A DNA stretch of 64,000 nt from Lepidostoma basale. Its lineage: Eukaryota; Arthropoda; Insecta; Trichoptera; Lepidostomatidae. The notes below the pieces were generated by a model. The model was not told the DNA's origin. It ran no database searches and worked only from the letters and a program-made list of their open reading frames with translations. Shown piece by piece: positions 59,201-64,000 of the stretch. Each line of letters starts with the position of its first letter. Position 1 is the first letter of the stretch. Location of the stretch: positions 310,001-374,000 of the forward strand of contig JAHDVF020000440.1 in assembly GCA_022606425.2 (NCBI GenBank), in the 5' to 3' direction. The position numbers were made by a program, and so were the translations under genes.

Positions 59201-62200
59201 CTTGATGACTCGAGGCTCTATTGATAACCCCTATATTCTGGAGCAAATGGGTCTTTTTGTTTCTGATAATTACCTGCAACAGCGCCGACATCAATTGTTC
59301 TTTGCTCCGTCACGCAGAACCAACCTCCCTTTGGTGATACAAGTAGGAAGAGTAATTCGGACGTTGAATCTAATCGTTTCGGATTTGGAAATTTTCAGTG
59401 TCAGTGAGGCAGTGTTCATAAAAAATATATTGCAAATTCTGGAAAGAGTACCTACTGCCTCGCTGACGTCGACATATTTAAGTTTCTTCTGATATGTATG
59501 ATTTTTTGGTTCCATGTCGTTGTTTTATCTTTGTTACACCGTTTTGTGTCCAAATGAGTCGCCTAAATGTTTTTCGTTTGTTATGTCTCATTTGTGTATT
59601 ATATATAAATAAATAAATGACATATGGCTCCGACGAATCGTTGGATACGATGCGATATATTTGAACCTTTCCGTGATACAATTTTGCGAAACTAATTGTA
59701 GTTAATAAAAACTCTATTACAAATAAACTTAAAAATCAACACTACACACAGACATCGTGGGGGTAAAACGAGGAAATTCTGTTATTTTTGTACATGTACT
59801 AATATATATTTGTTTGAAAATGATTCTTACCAAGCATAAGAATTTCTTACTGACATATATAAATGTATTAAATAAGTTAGAAATCAAAAGTTAACATATT
59901 AGGCCGTATAATATCAGAAGGGTTTTCGTAGCCATTTCGGATCAGTACGACACTCGTGGGAAATAGCTCAAATTTTTTATAAAAAAAATATTCTTTAGGT
60001 TATACCCCTAATTAAAAAAGCAACAAAGCATCTTAACTAACTAACTAACTAACCATCACGCCGTCTCTCCGAAGGGGTAGGCAGAAAGATTGGACCGCCA
60101 CACTGTTCTGTTCTGACATACATCTCCCTTCGCGTGTCATGCACGCATGTCAATTTCTTAGACTCCTCACGTGATAGAAATTTAATATTTTATTGATTTG
60201 ATCGTGCCAGGTTTTCTTCGGCCTTCCTTTATTTCTAGCTCCGATCACGTCGTTTACATATACCTTCTTCATCATTCCGTTCACTCATTCTTTTCATATA
60301 TCTTCACTCACCTTTCCATATATTAGAGATCTAATTTCTACTGCATTTATTCTACTTTCATCCTTCTTTTGTCAGTTTCATGCTTTACTTCCATACATCG
60401 CGGCACAAGAACACCATTGTGCACTGCCATCTTAGCATACTTTAAGTCAATAAAAAAATTACGTTTATCTGAAATATTTACAGCGGTGTTACCGCTTAAT
60501 AATTTTTTGATCATGACACGTTTTCCCTGGTCTTCCTCTTTTCCTTGTTCCATTTACATCGTTAACGCATACTTTCTTGTCCAAATTATCTTATTGACCC
60601 TTTTATTGTTTTGTTTATAACACTTTCATTCGCACTACATTCACTTCTTACATTTGCTTTTGACGCTCTATCATAAACAAATTTAACACATATTCTTCTA
60701 AGAGATCTTATTTATACTGTATTTATTTACGAGTACTTTCACCTTTCTTTTGCAAGTTTCATGCTTCATTTTCATACTTAAGATCTTTTAAATAAGGTTG
60801 CAAAAGAGATAGACCTCTTTGGATGCAATTATGGGGAATTCGTAAATAACCTTACGATAATGGCAGCAAGGAAATAACTGGCATATTCCTATTCATAAGG
60901 TTCTATGTATATTTCCTTTGATATTCTTTTTTTTCATCCTTTACATCGATTTGGCTCGCGCTGTAATGATGTAAAGAGTTTTTACAACAAAATAATAATA
61001 ATAATAATAATAATAGAAGAACACCATTGTACACTGCCATCTTATCTTTTTCAATACGCTGTTGAATTAATCAATTTTGTACATAATTGACCAGCCCTGC
61101 AATATGGAATAAAACCGGAGCGACAGTACAGTGATTGGTACCCGCCTGATAACCCCTGACACCAGTTCATCTGTTTACAATCACGTTGCCCATTCACTCA
61201 GCGGTTCAGGGGAACATGATTTACTAATGTCTTTAAGGGAACTTTGATAAGCCGCGCTTACAAAATATCTAATGCTTTGTATAATTGAAAGATGCTAGAT
61301 TAAGGTTCCGATCTAGATGTGTAGAGTTTTAATCTAAAAAAATCTAAAATGAAACCATCTAAAATCTTTAAATGTTATTTGTTAGCCGTTATTATTTAAT
61401 TTATCGCTAGCTAAATTATCAATAGATGGTGCCAGTGTAGATTGACCTACAATATGTGAAGTTATTTAAAAATAGTAGTATATATACAACTTCCAAAAAT
61501 TTGTCAGACATGGTGGTCATAAGAAGGGCGTAATGGGGAATGTTGTTAACATAAACTGATCGCTTAACCCAACCAATGACAGGTCATAAGTCCTGTAAAC
61601 GCCTCGACTACCATATTCTGTTTCCAAAAAAAATTACATCTTCGTCTCTATTGAGATACAATTAATCATTAAAAATGATTAACCCGTAATGGGTAAAAAT
61701 CCAGTATTTGTCTATATGTAAGTATTTGTATACATTAAAAAAAAAACAAGTTTAACAATTGTTACTTTAGCCGCAGAATAACTCAAGATTTGCGCTAAAA
61801 TGTAGATATTATAAGCAGGATATAGCAAGCCAGAATAGCATTCAATAAAAAGACATTGTACTTGAATCGGATAATATTAATATGAGCATCAAAAAATGTG
61901 ATCAAGACTTGTCTGGAGTGTGCTGCTGTATGGCTTTGAGACATGGACCATTTGCCAGGGTGAGTACAGATGTCTAGATGCTTTTGAAATATGGTTCTAC
62001 AGACGCACGATAGGGGTCTATTGGTCAGAACACATCTAAAACAGAATGGTGATGAGAACGGCCGGTGAAACGAGTCAAATGTTTTAAAGGATTGCCCAGC
62101 AACGAGCAAACTGGATAGGCCATAATATAGGCATCTGGGCCTGCTTATTACTGTAGTAGAAAGAACGATTGTGGGCAGAAATTGCAAAAGACAGCCAAGG

Positions 62201-63553
62201 GACGTCTTTATGGACCAGGTGATAAGAGACATGCGCTGTGGGAGCTACATATATATGAAAAGACTGGCTGGAGACAAGACTGAGTGTAGGGAACAAGTGA
62301 AGCTTGTTGCAGATCAAAACAATCCTGCGGACAAACAAAACAATTGGACATATCAGACCTGATCAAATTTGAGACCTTGAAAATTGTATACAGAGTGACC
62401 ATGGATTTGACAACAGACAGCAGCTACAAATTAACTAGAAATTCAGACATACACAGATACTGGACCAGGAACTGTGACAGATATCACTTACCAAATGCAC
62501 GAACTAAGACAGGACAATCAAGGATATTGAACAATGGACTGAAACTTTACAATGAACTACCAAAAGACACAAGGGGTCTCACTACAAATCAATTTTTAAA
62601 TATACTATTTTAATTTTAACATTTACTATTTTAATATACCTGAAACATTATGTAATTACAAGTAAGATCTGAAAATGTACTTATTCATATAACCCAATTG
62701 GGTTTAAAAAAAAACATGTTCGACTGTGTATAAAAAAAATGTTTTTAAGACGTGCAAGATTATTGAGATATAAAGTTTGAATTCTATATATGAAACTACG
62801 GTAAAAGTACGACAAAATTAATAATATATAAACAATGTATTGTGGATGAATTGAAAATAAATCATATTTTTAGTTTATAAATGAATTGGATTGCACACAA
62901 GATAAAATGTTGGGTAAACAAAAAAATAAAACAAATAACAAAGCATGATTATGACAGATGTAAAACCAAACAAATGAATATTCAATTTAAATTAATTATA
63001 TTGAGTGTGTTCTATCAAAAGTACTTACTGCAGAGGAACTCCTTTTAACCCTGCGCTGGTTGCAGTCTACACATTGTACATTCTGCTTCAAAATTTCAAT
63101 CACTTTGTTTTCTAAGTCCTTATCCAATTTTTCATACACTGCCGTCTCTAATATTTTCACACCCTGATCTCTAATATTATCTTTAGACACAACACTATGA
63201 TGTAATCTTTTATCCAATTTATCATCTACAATCTTTTCCACTTTTGAAATCCAAATATTTGCACTAGATTTCTTGAAAATCGATGGGAATTCAGTTAAAT
63301 CAAGAGCATCAAGTTTTTCTTTTATTATGTTTTGTATCTTGTTGGTTGCCCACACTTCTAAGTCTAGTTTCTTTTGATTTGTCCATGTTTCAAGTCGGGT
63401 TTTAGCTTCTGGGATCCAGTTGGTTTCCAGGTCTATGGAGAAGTTGTTGGTCTGTCGCAAGATTGTGACTTGGACTATGAGGACTATTAGAGTGAATGTT
63501 GCTCTGATCCAGCTGCCCTGCCAGCCTCCGCTGCCACTCTTCTTCTTAATCAT
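35247..63553 (-). CDS. Colmedin/gliomedin-like type II membrane protein (collagen, 2 Ig, olfactomedin)
   Basis: Predicted cell-surface or shed extracellular matrix protein. Sixteen minus-strand exons: 63029-63553, 55788-55919, 51585-51744, 50267-50428, 49478-49531, 48455-48577, 46721-46978, 45338-45411, 43927-44146, 43119-43364, 42181-42278, 38859-38978, 37863-38123, 37239-37298, 36337-36513, 35247-35375. All have GT..AG borders, the phases close, and the total is 932 residues. Order: basic N-terminus, transmembrane segment (about 15-32), charged helical stalk, CVDC and RVKR (168-171), collagen Gly-X-Y (about 235-370), Ig1 (388-472), Ig2 (473-570), proline/cysteine linker (571-651), olfactomedin (653-920). 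This is the colmedin plan (vertebrate gliomedin; insect relatives add Ig domains). Gliomedin is furin-cleaved and binds neural adhesion proteins, but the ligand here is unknown. Every intron carries repeats or is short, and no exon is broken. An extra, unrecognised small exon in the 7-kb first intron cannot be excluded. Confidence 0.9.
35583..35905 (-). mobile_element. LINE family E 3' end, colmedin-like intron 15
   Basis: Minus-strand [39 protein letters not shown]; 3' end at a TCAAATCAAATCAG tail. Confidence 0.8.
36130..36305 (+). mobile_element. LINE family B 3' fragment
   Basis: GAGGAGTCGGAGAAATTGAC .. GATGTTGTGATGGTTAGTTAGTTAG: the last part of family B with a (TTAG)n tail. Confidence 0.7.
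36898..37190 (-). mobile_element. LINE family A 3' end
   Basis: Minus-strand [27 protein letters not shown].. then a TTCTTCTTTTTGTCC end on plus; lies in colmedin-like intron 14. Confidence 0.8.
37505..37740 (-). mobile_element. LINE fragment, another family ([17 protein letters not shown])
   Basis: Minus-strand frame [33 protein letters not shown]: the GHxxRM..PKRV..G.KSVGRPRLRW pattern common to reverse-transcriptase C-termini. Confidence 0.65.
37744..37850 (+). mobile_element. SINE-1 3' fragment next to exon 13
   Basis: AATGGCGATAGATTACCTAT, AATCAATATGATAGCTATAT, GATTTGGCTCGCGCTGTAAT and an A tail that ends about 12 bp from the exon 13 donor at 37862. Confidence 0.8.
38215..38402 (+). 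repeat. LINE tail remnant with purine-only tract
   Basis: A short LINE 3' remnant ([12 protein letters not shown]) runs into about 90 bp of nearly pure A/G on plus: GAA repeats, then GA repeats. It is a mirror-like polypurine run of the kind that can form triplex DNA. Confidence 0.65.
38403..38850 (+). mobile_element. LINE family A, longer copy
   Basis: Includes [13 protein letters not shown] and GKLQVFINR upstream of [29 protein letters not shown], with stops, and ends in AAGAAGAAGG beside the exon 12 donor. Confidence 0.8.
39010..39335 (+). mobile_element. LINE family B 3' end
   Basis: Frame [54 protein letters not shown] with the tail lost; colmedin-like intron 11. Confidence 0.8.
39555..39862 (+). 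mobile_element. LINE family C 3' end
   Basis: [42 protein letters not shown], then a GAAGAAG tail; parallels 46440-46680. Confidence 0.7.
40442..41724 (+). mobile_element. mariner transposon with intact ends
   Basis: Inverted ends TTAGGTCCTTACATATGAAA plus about 11 further bp (one mismatch over 31), flanked by TA at 40440-40441 and 41725-41726. 1283 bp, the usual mariner length. The transposase gene inside is broken. Confidence 0.93.
40631..41645 (+). pseudogene. mariner transposase, inactivated
   Basis: Similar to the Hsmar1/SETMAR-type mariner transposases. Frame starts [14 protein letters not shown]. Three lesions are visible: a short frameshifting deletion near 40709; an in-frame TAG at 40753-40755 where the family has Trp; and a frame slip in a nine-T run at 41565-41573. 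Between the second and third, 40756-41565 is fully open. The DD34D catalytic triad is intact: Asp at 41074 (TCDEKW), 41350 (LLHDNARPH) and 41455 (LAPTDY, 34 residues later). The helix-turn-helix region is the damaged part. It cannot make a full-length enzyme. Confidence 0.9.
41745..41815 (+). repeat. LINE reverse-transcriptase scrap, copy 1
   Basis: TCAGGAGTGCCACAAGGGTA encodes SGVPQG, the reverse-transcriptase motif usually continued as S-V-L-G-P; a stop follows directly. About 95 bp is shared with 42641-42735. Confidence 0.55.
42641..42735 (+). repeat. LINE reverse-transcriptase scrap, copy 2
   Basis: Same segment as 41745-41815, including ATGAAAAATCAGGAGTGCCA, with the same stop after SGVPQG. 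Confidence 0.55.
42736..42945 (+). mobile_element. LINE family B 3' end
   Basis: [39 protein letters not shown], then [12 protein letters not shown]; the tail is reduced. It directly follows the SGVPQG scrap. Confidence 0.7.
43119..43364 (-). other. Colmedin-like exon 10: proline/cysteine linker
   Basis: Encodes 82 residues between Ig2 and olfactomedin. It opens with a Pro/Gly-rich stretch, then a cysteine cluster [13 protein letters not shown], then an amphipathic [20 protein letters not shown]. No family was recognised. The DNA is far more GC-rich than the flanking introns, so open frames occur on both strands here. Confidence 0.8.
43404..43780 (+). repeat. Unclassified dispersed repeat, copy 1
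   Basis: Carries GAGGCTGACAAAAAGGCG and ATAACAGCCTCG, which recur inverted at 44935-45060. Fragmentary frame [20 protein letters not shown]. The family is unknown to me. Confidence 0.45.
44205..44650 (-). mobile_element. LINE family E 3' end inside the Ig2 intron
   Basis: Minus-strand [33 protein letters not shown]; tail TTAAATCAAATCAG. An upstream segment extends to about 44650. Confidence 0.75.
44935..45060 (-). repeat. Unclassified dispersed repeat, copy 2
   Basis: Inverted relative to copy 1 at 43404, sharing CGAGGCTGTTATAGGA and TTGTCAGCCTCGCT. Confidence 0.45.
45563..45890 (+). mobile_element. LINE family A 3' end, open C-terminus
   Basis: [20 protein letters not shown] through [16 protein letters not shown] and YNRVG without a stop, one of the best preserved family A copies; colmedin-like intron 7. 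Confidence 0.85.
46240..46690 (+). mobile_element. LINE family C 3' end
   Basis: [61 protein letters not shown], then RMDTTRLPY and a decayed end 30 bp from exon 7. Confidence 0.8.
47110..47560 (-). mobile_element. LINE family F 3' end
   Basis: Minus-strand [60 protein letters not shown] and stop, then a 3' end with AACCCAATTG. Sister copy at 62340-62715. The H.W/YTRN..HLP..RT..G..S pattern is that of LINE reverse-transcriptase C-termini. Confidence 0.8.
47590..48215 (+). mobile_element. LINE family C with reverse-transcriptase palm
   Basis: [20 protein letters not shown] at 47633 carries the catalytic YADD, followed by [25 protein letters not shown] and [13 protein letters not shown]. Stops at the NM*ISI and RI*KTC positions make it dead. 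Confidence 0.85.
48885..49451. repeat. 27/54-bp nested minisatellite in colmedin-like intron 5
   Basis: Twenty-one 27-bp units. Type a is CTCAGCGGACAACGTATTGC+GCTCAAA, type b is CTCACCGGGCGACATAGTGT+GCCCAAA. One divergent a-unit, then nine apparently identical a-b pairs (48912-49397), then one a and one divergent a. It starts 26 bp from exon 5. Both lengths are multiples of three, so several frames on both strands stay open; I see no gene there. Confidence 0.92.
49830..50150 (+). mobile_element. LINE family B fragment
   Basis: [36 protein letters not shown], then [20 protein letters not shown]; truncated at both ends. Confidence 0.75.
50675..51115. repeat. 21-bp minisatellite with an inverted unit
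   Basis: About 20 degenerate units of TATATGGTCCAGTACTTGTAC. Around 51010-51050 the units flip orientation (GTACTTGTACTACATATAGTACAAGTACTG), making a perfect hairpin. Colmedin-like intron 3. Confidence 0.8.
51860..52365 (-). mobile_element. LINE family B 3' end
   Basis: Minus-strand [50 protein letters not shown]; tail AACTAACTAACCAACCATCA on plus. Confidence 0.8.
52690..53086 (-). mobile_element. LINE family G, part 1
   Basis: Minus-strand [54 protein letters not shown] and stop. It is interrupted upstream by the insertion at 53100-53615. Confidence 0.8.
53100..53615 (+). mobile_element. Chimeric retro-insertion with a LINE B tail and 13-bp target duplication
   Basis: GGATAGGCACCAT occurs at 53087-53099 and 53616-53628. 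The insert ends like family B (CTACCCTTTCGGAGAGACGG, GATGGTTAGTTAGTTAG), but its first 400 bp share nothing I recognise with family B. It includes two AACATAAATTAAAT-containing repeats and a GC-rich block 53430-53520. Confidence 0.8.
53629..53790 (-). mobile_element. LINE family G, part 2
   Basis: Continues the minus-strand reading of part 1 beyond the insertion (TCTCGCAGCCGTACATCAAG, YGCETW-like region decayed). Confidence 0.65.
53810..54835 (+). mobile_element. LINE family B, longer copy split by a SINE
   Basis: Reverse-transcriptase palm piece [18 protein letters not shown] at 53830, [31 protein letters not shown]; resumes after 54312 with [64 protein letters not shown] and a (GTTT)n tail. 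The catalytic box reads CADD rather than YADD. Confidence 0.85.
54140..54312 (-). mobile_element. SINE-2 copy nested in LINE B
   Basis: Matches 55386-55540 (TAATACCAAAGATTTGAATC, CTCATTATTATGAAGAAGG, TCGAACCCAAGTCCCCTGG); the outermost head is missing. It separates two consecutive parts of the LINE frame. Confidence 0.8.
54870..55080 (+). mobile_element. LINE 3' remnant
   Basis: [20 protein letters not shown]: a WRDHV.RMD..R-type LINE C-terminal segment like that of family C. It is followed by about 70 bp (CCGTTTTGTGTTCAATTGAG) shared with 59550-59620. Confidence 0.55.
55386..55540 (-). mobile_element. SINE-2, best copy
   Basis: Minus-strand tRNA-like head GATCGGGTGGTAGTCTAGGG .. GACTTGGGTTCAAGCCTGG (box A and box B spaced as in tRNA), then a body of about 90 bp ending TTAAGTCCTTGGTATTA. 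Colmedin-like intron 2, 250 bp from exon 2. Confidence 0.82.
55788..55919 (-). other. Colmedin-like exon 2: linker
   Basis: Encodes 44 residues ([20 protein letters not shown] through WLTSYSRIP), bounded by TTCCAG and GTAAGT, phase 0 on both sides. I recognise no domain. It was identified by its open frame, splice sites and exact phase fit between exons 1 and 3, so it is somewhat less certain than its neighbours. Confidence 0.75.
55965..56430 (-). mobile_element. LINE family E 3' end
   Basis: Minus-strand pieces [13 protein letters not shown] and the upstream [16 protein letters not shown] and [10 protein letters not shown] regions; tail of TTTGA units (CAAATCAAATCAAATTAAAT on plus). The GRAI block is deleted near 56165. 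Confidence 0.75.
56645..57035. repeat. Cluster of M1 elements
   Basis: At least two overlapping or adjacent copies: right arm at 56650, full hairpin 56735-56890, and a partial right arm 56925-57035 with GTATTAATTATTTATTATG. Confidence 0.75.
57040..57985. repeat. M1 element carrying a nested giant hairpin
   Basis: Left arm 57045-57192 and right arm 57873-57985 are M1. Everything between is a second, unrelated fold-back element. Confidence 0.85.
57193..57872. repeat. 680-bp fold-back element
   Basis: Perfect 30-bp ends: TGACGAAACTTCAACTCGTT+GCAGTTTATA and its inverse. Further inward, TCGTCGGTTCAAAGGTAAAA pairs with the 57742-57783 region, and ACGTCAGAAAGTAATCACCA pairs with 57670-57700, closing on a short loop near 57645-57655 (AATAACTGTTATT). 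Almost the full length can fold on itself. Confidence 0.85.
57990..59010. other. No gene seen
   Basis: AT-rich intronic DNA apart from a GC-richer patch at 58420-58500. The open frame 58321-58521 shows no motif. Confidence 0.4.
59013..59620 (+). mobile_element. LINE family E, most complete C-terminus
   Basis: [75 protein letters not shown]: the reverse-transcriptase C-terminus of a jockey-like element, open for 159 codons, then a 3' region shared with 55080-55160. Confidence 0.8.
60040..60790 (-). mobile_element. LINE family B, two decayed copies end to end
   Basis: Tail AACTAACTAACTAACCATCA at 60036; [18 protein letters not shown] regions occur near 60190 and again near 60510, so two partial copies lie in tandem in the same orientation. 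Confidence 0.7.
60935..61016 (+). mobile_element. SINE-1 3' end with (AAT)n tail
   Basis: CATCCTTTACATCGATTTGG CTCGCGCTGTAATGATG, then AAAGAGTTTTTACAACAAAATAATAATAAT. Confidence 0.8.
61420..61745. repeat. M2 element, half copy
   Basis: ACATGGTGGTCATAAGAAGG, CAACCAATGACAGGTCATAA, GTCTCTATTGAGATACAATT and TAACCCGTAATGGGTAAAAA, in the order of the right half of 30515-31110. Confidence 0.7.
61880..62335 (+). mobile_element. LINE fragment, LYGFETWT family
   Basis: [39 protein letters not shown], then [10 protein letters not shown] and decayed frames: the reverse-transcriptase C-terminal LYG.ETWT..EAFEMW.YRRMLRI pattern. Related to 63850-64000. Confidence 0.75.
62340..62715 (+). mobile_element. 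LINE family F 3' end
   Basis: [59 protein letters not shown], then ATAACCCAATTGGGTTT. The LINE copy beside it differs in family, so it is a separate insertion. Confidence 0.82.
63029..63553 (-). other. Colmedin-like exon 1: membrane anchor, stalk, furin site
   Basis: Encodes residues 1-175. MIKKK is followed by the hydrophobic run [18 protein letters not shown]. The positive charges before it predict a cytoplasmic N-terminus (type II). Residues 40-160 are rich in Lys, Glu, Asp, Leu and Ile in a helical, probably coiled-coil pattern ([15 protein letters not shown]), suited to collagen trimer registration. It ends [13 protein letters not shown]: two cysteines for inter-chain bonds and a furin-type R-V-K-R site. 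The donor is GTAAGTAC. Confidence 0.88.
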
Positions 63554-63600
63554 TCTCTGGTTTTGGTAATGCGGATGCGGCGTGTCTCTGCGCGAGACAT
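63550..63600 (-). promoter_or_regulatory. Upstream ORF overlapping the colmedin-like start codon
   Basis: An ATG at 63600 in a strong context (GCCGCCATGT) opens a 16-codon frame, [16 protein letters not shown]. Its TGA overlaps the main ATG as ATGA. The main start has A at -3. If both lie in the same leader, most scanning ribosomes would translate the short frame first, and downstream initiation would need leaky scanning or reinitiation. Confidence 0.6.
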
Positions 63601-63720
63601 GGCGGCGACGAGACGCGCGGAAGCTGAGTGATTGACGAGGGAACGACTACAGTAGCTAGCGACATCAGTGGGCTTACGTGTAGTCCGGGCCGGTGTTACA
63701 AAACGCTTTCGAAACGTGAA
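63601..63720 (-). promoter_or_regulatory. GC-rich 5' leader/promoter region of the colmedin-like gene
   Basis: About 120 bp of GC-rich sequence directly upstream of the uORF, contrasting with AT-rich DNA on both sides. It is likely leader and core promoter. No TATA box was assigned and the transcription start is unknown. Confidence 0.4.
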
Positions 63721-63849
63721 TAAATTGACTATAATTTTATTAACATCAATGATAAATCAATTTACAACTGATAGGTGAATCATTTCGTTGTAAAAGAGTT
63801 TCACAAGTAGGTATATTTATAGTACATCAAAATTAATAATTTATAGATG

Positions 63850-64000
63850 TGCTATGCGTGGTCGGTTTTATTGTACGGGTGTGAAACTTGGACCCTGAAA
63901 GTTAACTCAATGAACAGACTGGAAGCATTTGAAATGTGGCTCCATCGCCGAATGCTCAGAGTTCCCTGGACAGACATGGTTACCAATACCGAAGTCCGGA
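63850..64000 (+). mobile_element. LINE fragment running off the right edge
   Basis: CYAWSVLLYGCETWTLKVNS, NRLEAFEMWLHRRMLRVPWT, DMVTNTEVR: an open, well-conserved reverse-transcriptase C-terminal segment. The rest lies beyond the window. Confidence 0.8.

Overview
The window is nuclear DNA from an arthropod, most likely an insect. Four genes have short conserved exons split by AT-rich introns with GT..AG borders. The rest is crowded with transposons: at least nine non-LTR (LINE) families present only as 3' ends, two tRNA-headed SINE families, two mariner-type elements, pogo-, piggyBac- and Harbinger-like miniature elements, and several fold-back families. I cannot settle the order of insect (Hemiptera or Lepidoptera would both fit). 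The four genes were assembled by hand from splice sites, reading phase and family conservation; no transcript data were available.

Layout. 1-8130 (+): 3' part of threonyl-tRNA synthetase (10 exons, catalytic core and anticodon-binding domain; the N-terminus lies off the left edge). 8131-9403: tail-to-tail spacer. 9404-11131 (-): a complete two-exon diadenosine-tetraphosphate hydrolase (NUDT2 type). 11132-11785: head-to-head spacer, probably a shared promoter. 11786-16832 (+): a complete five-exon Ric/RIT-type small GTPase of 213 residues. 16833-35246: 18 kb without a recognisable gene, holding fold-back elements, LINE ends, nested DNA transposons and a 1-kb minisatellite of 33-bp units. 35247-63553 (-): a complete 16-exon colmedin/gliomedin-like gene (932 residues) spread over 28 kb. 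Its product is predicted to be a type II membrane protein: transmembrane segment, helical stalk, furin-type site, collagen repeats, two Ig domains and an olfactomedin domain. 63554-64000: its 5' leader, with a small upstream ORF overlapping the start codon, and then another LINE fragment.

The genes do not form an operon-like unit. ThrRS and the Ap4A hydrolase are linked biochemically, because aminoacyl-tRNA synthetases make Ap4A as a side product and NUDT2-type enzymes degrade it. Their adjacency may nonetheless be chance. Ric is a calmodulin-binding GTPase at the membrane, and the colmedin-like protein is a cell-surface or extracellular adhesion protein.

The most informative non-genic signals are nested insertions with visible target duplications. 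These include a Harbinger-like element whose empty site can be read from sister copies, a LINE-tailed insertion with a 13-bp duplication, a mariner inside a fold-back element, and a 680-bp perfect-ended hairpin inside another hairpin. There are also two higher-order minisatellites (33 bp x 3 and 27 bp x 2) and several retroelement tails lying within about 15 bp of 5' splice sites. I found no clearly new enzymatic system.
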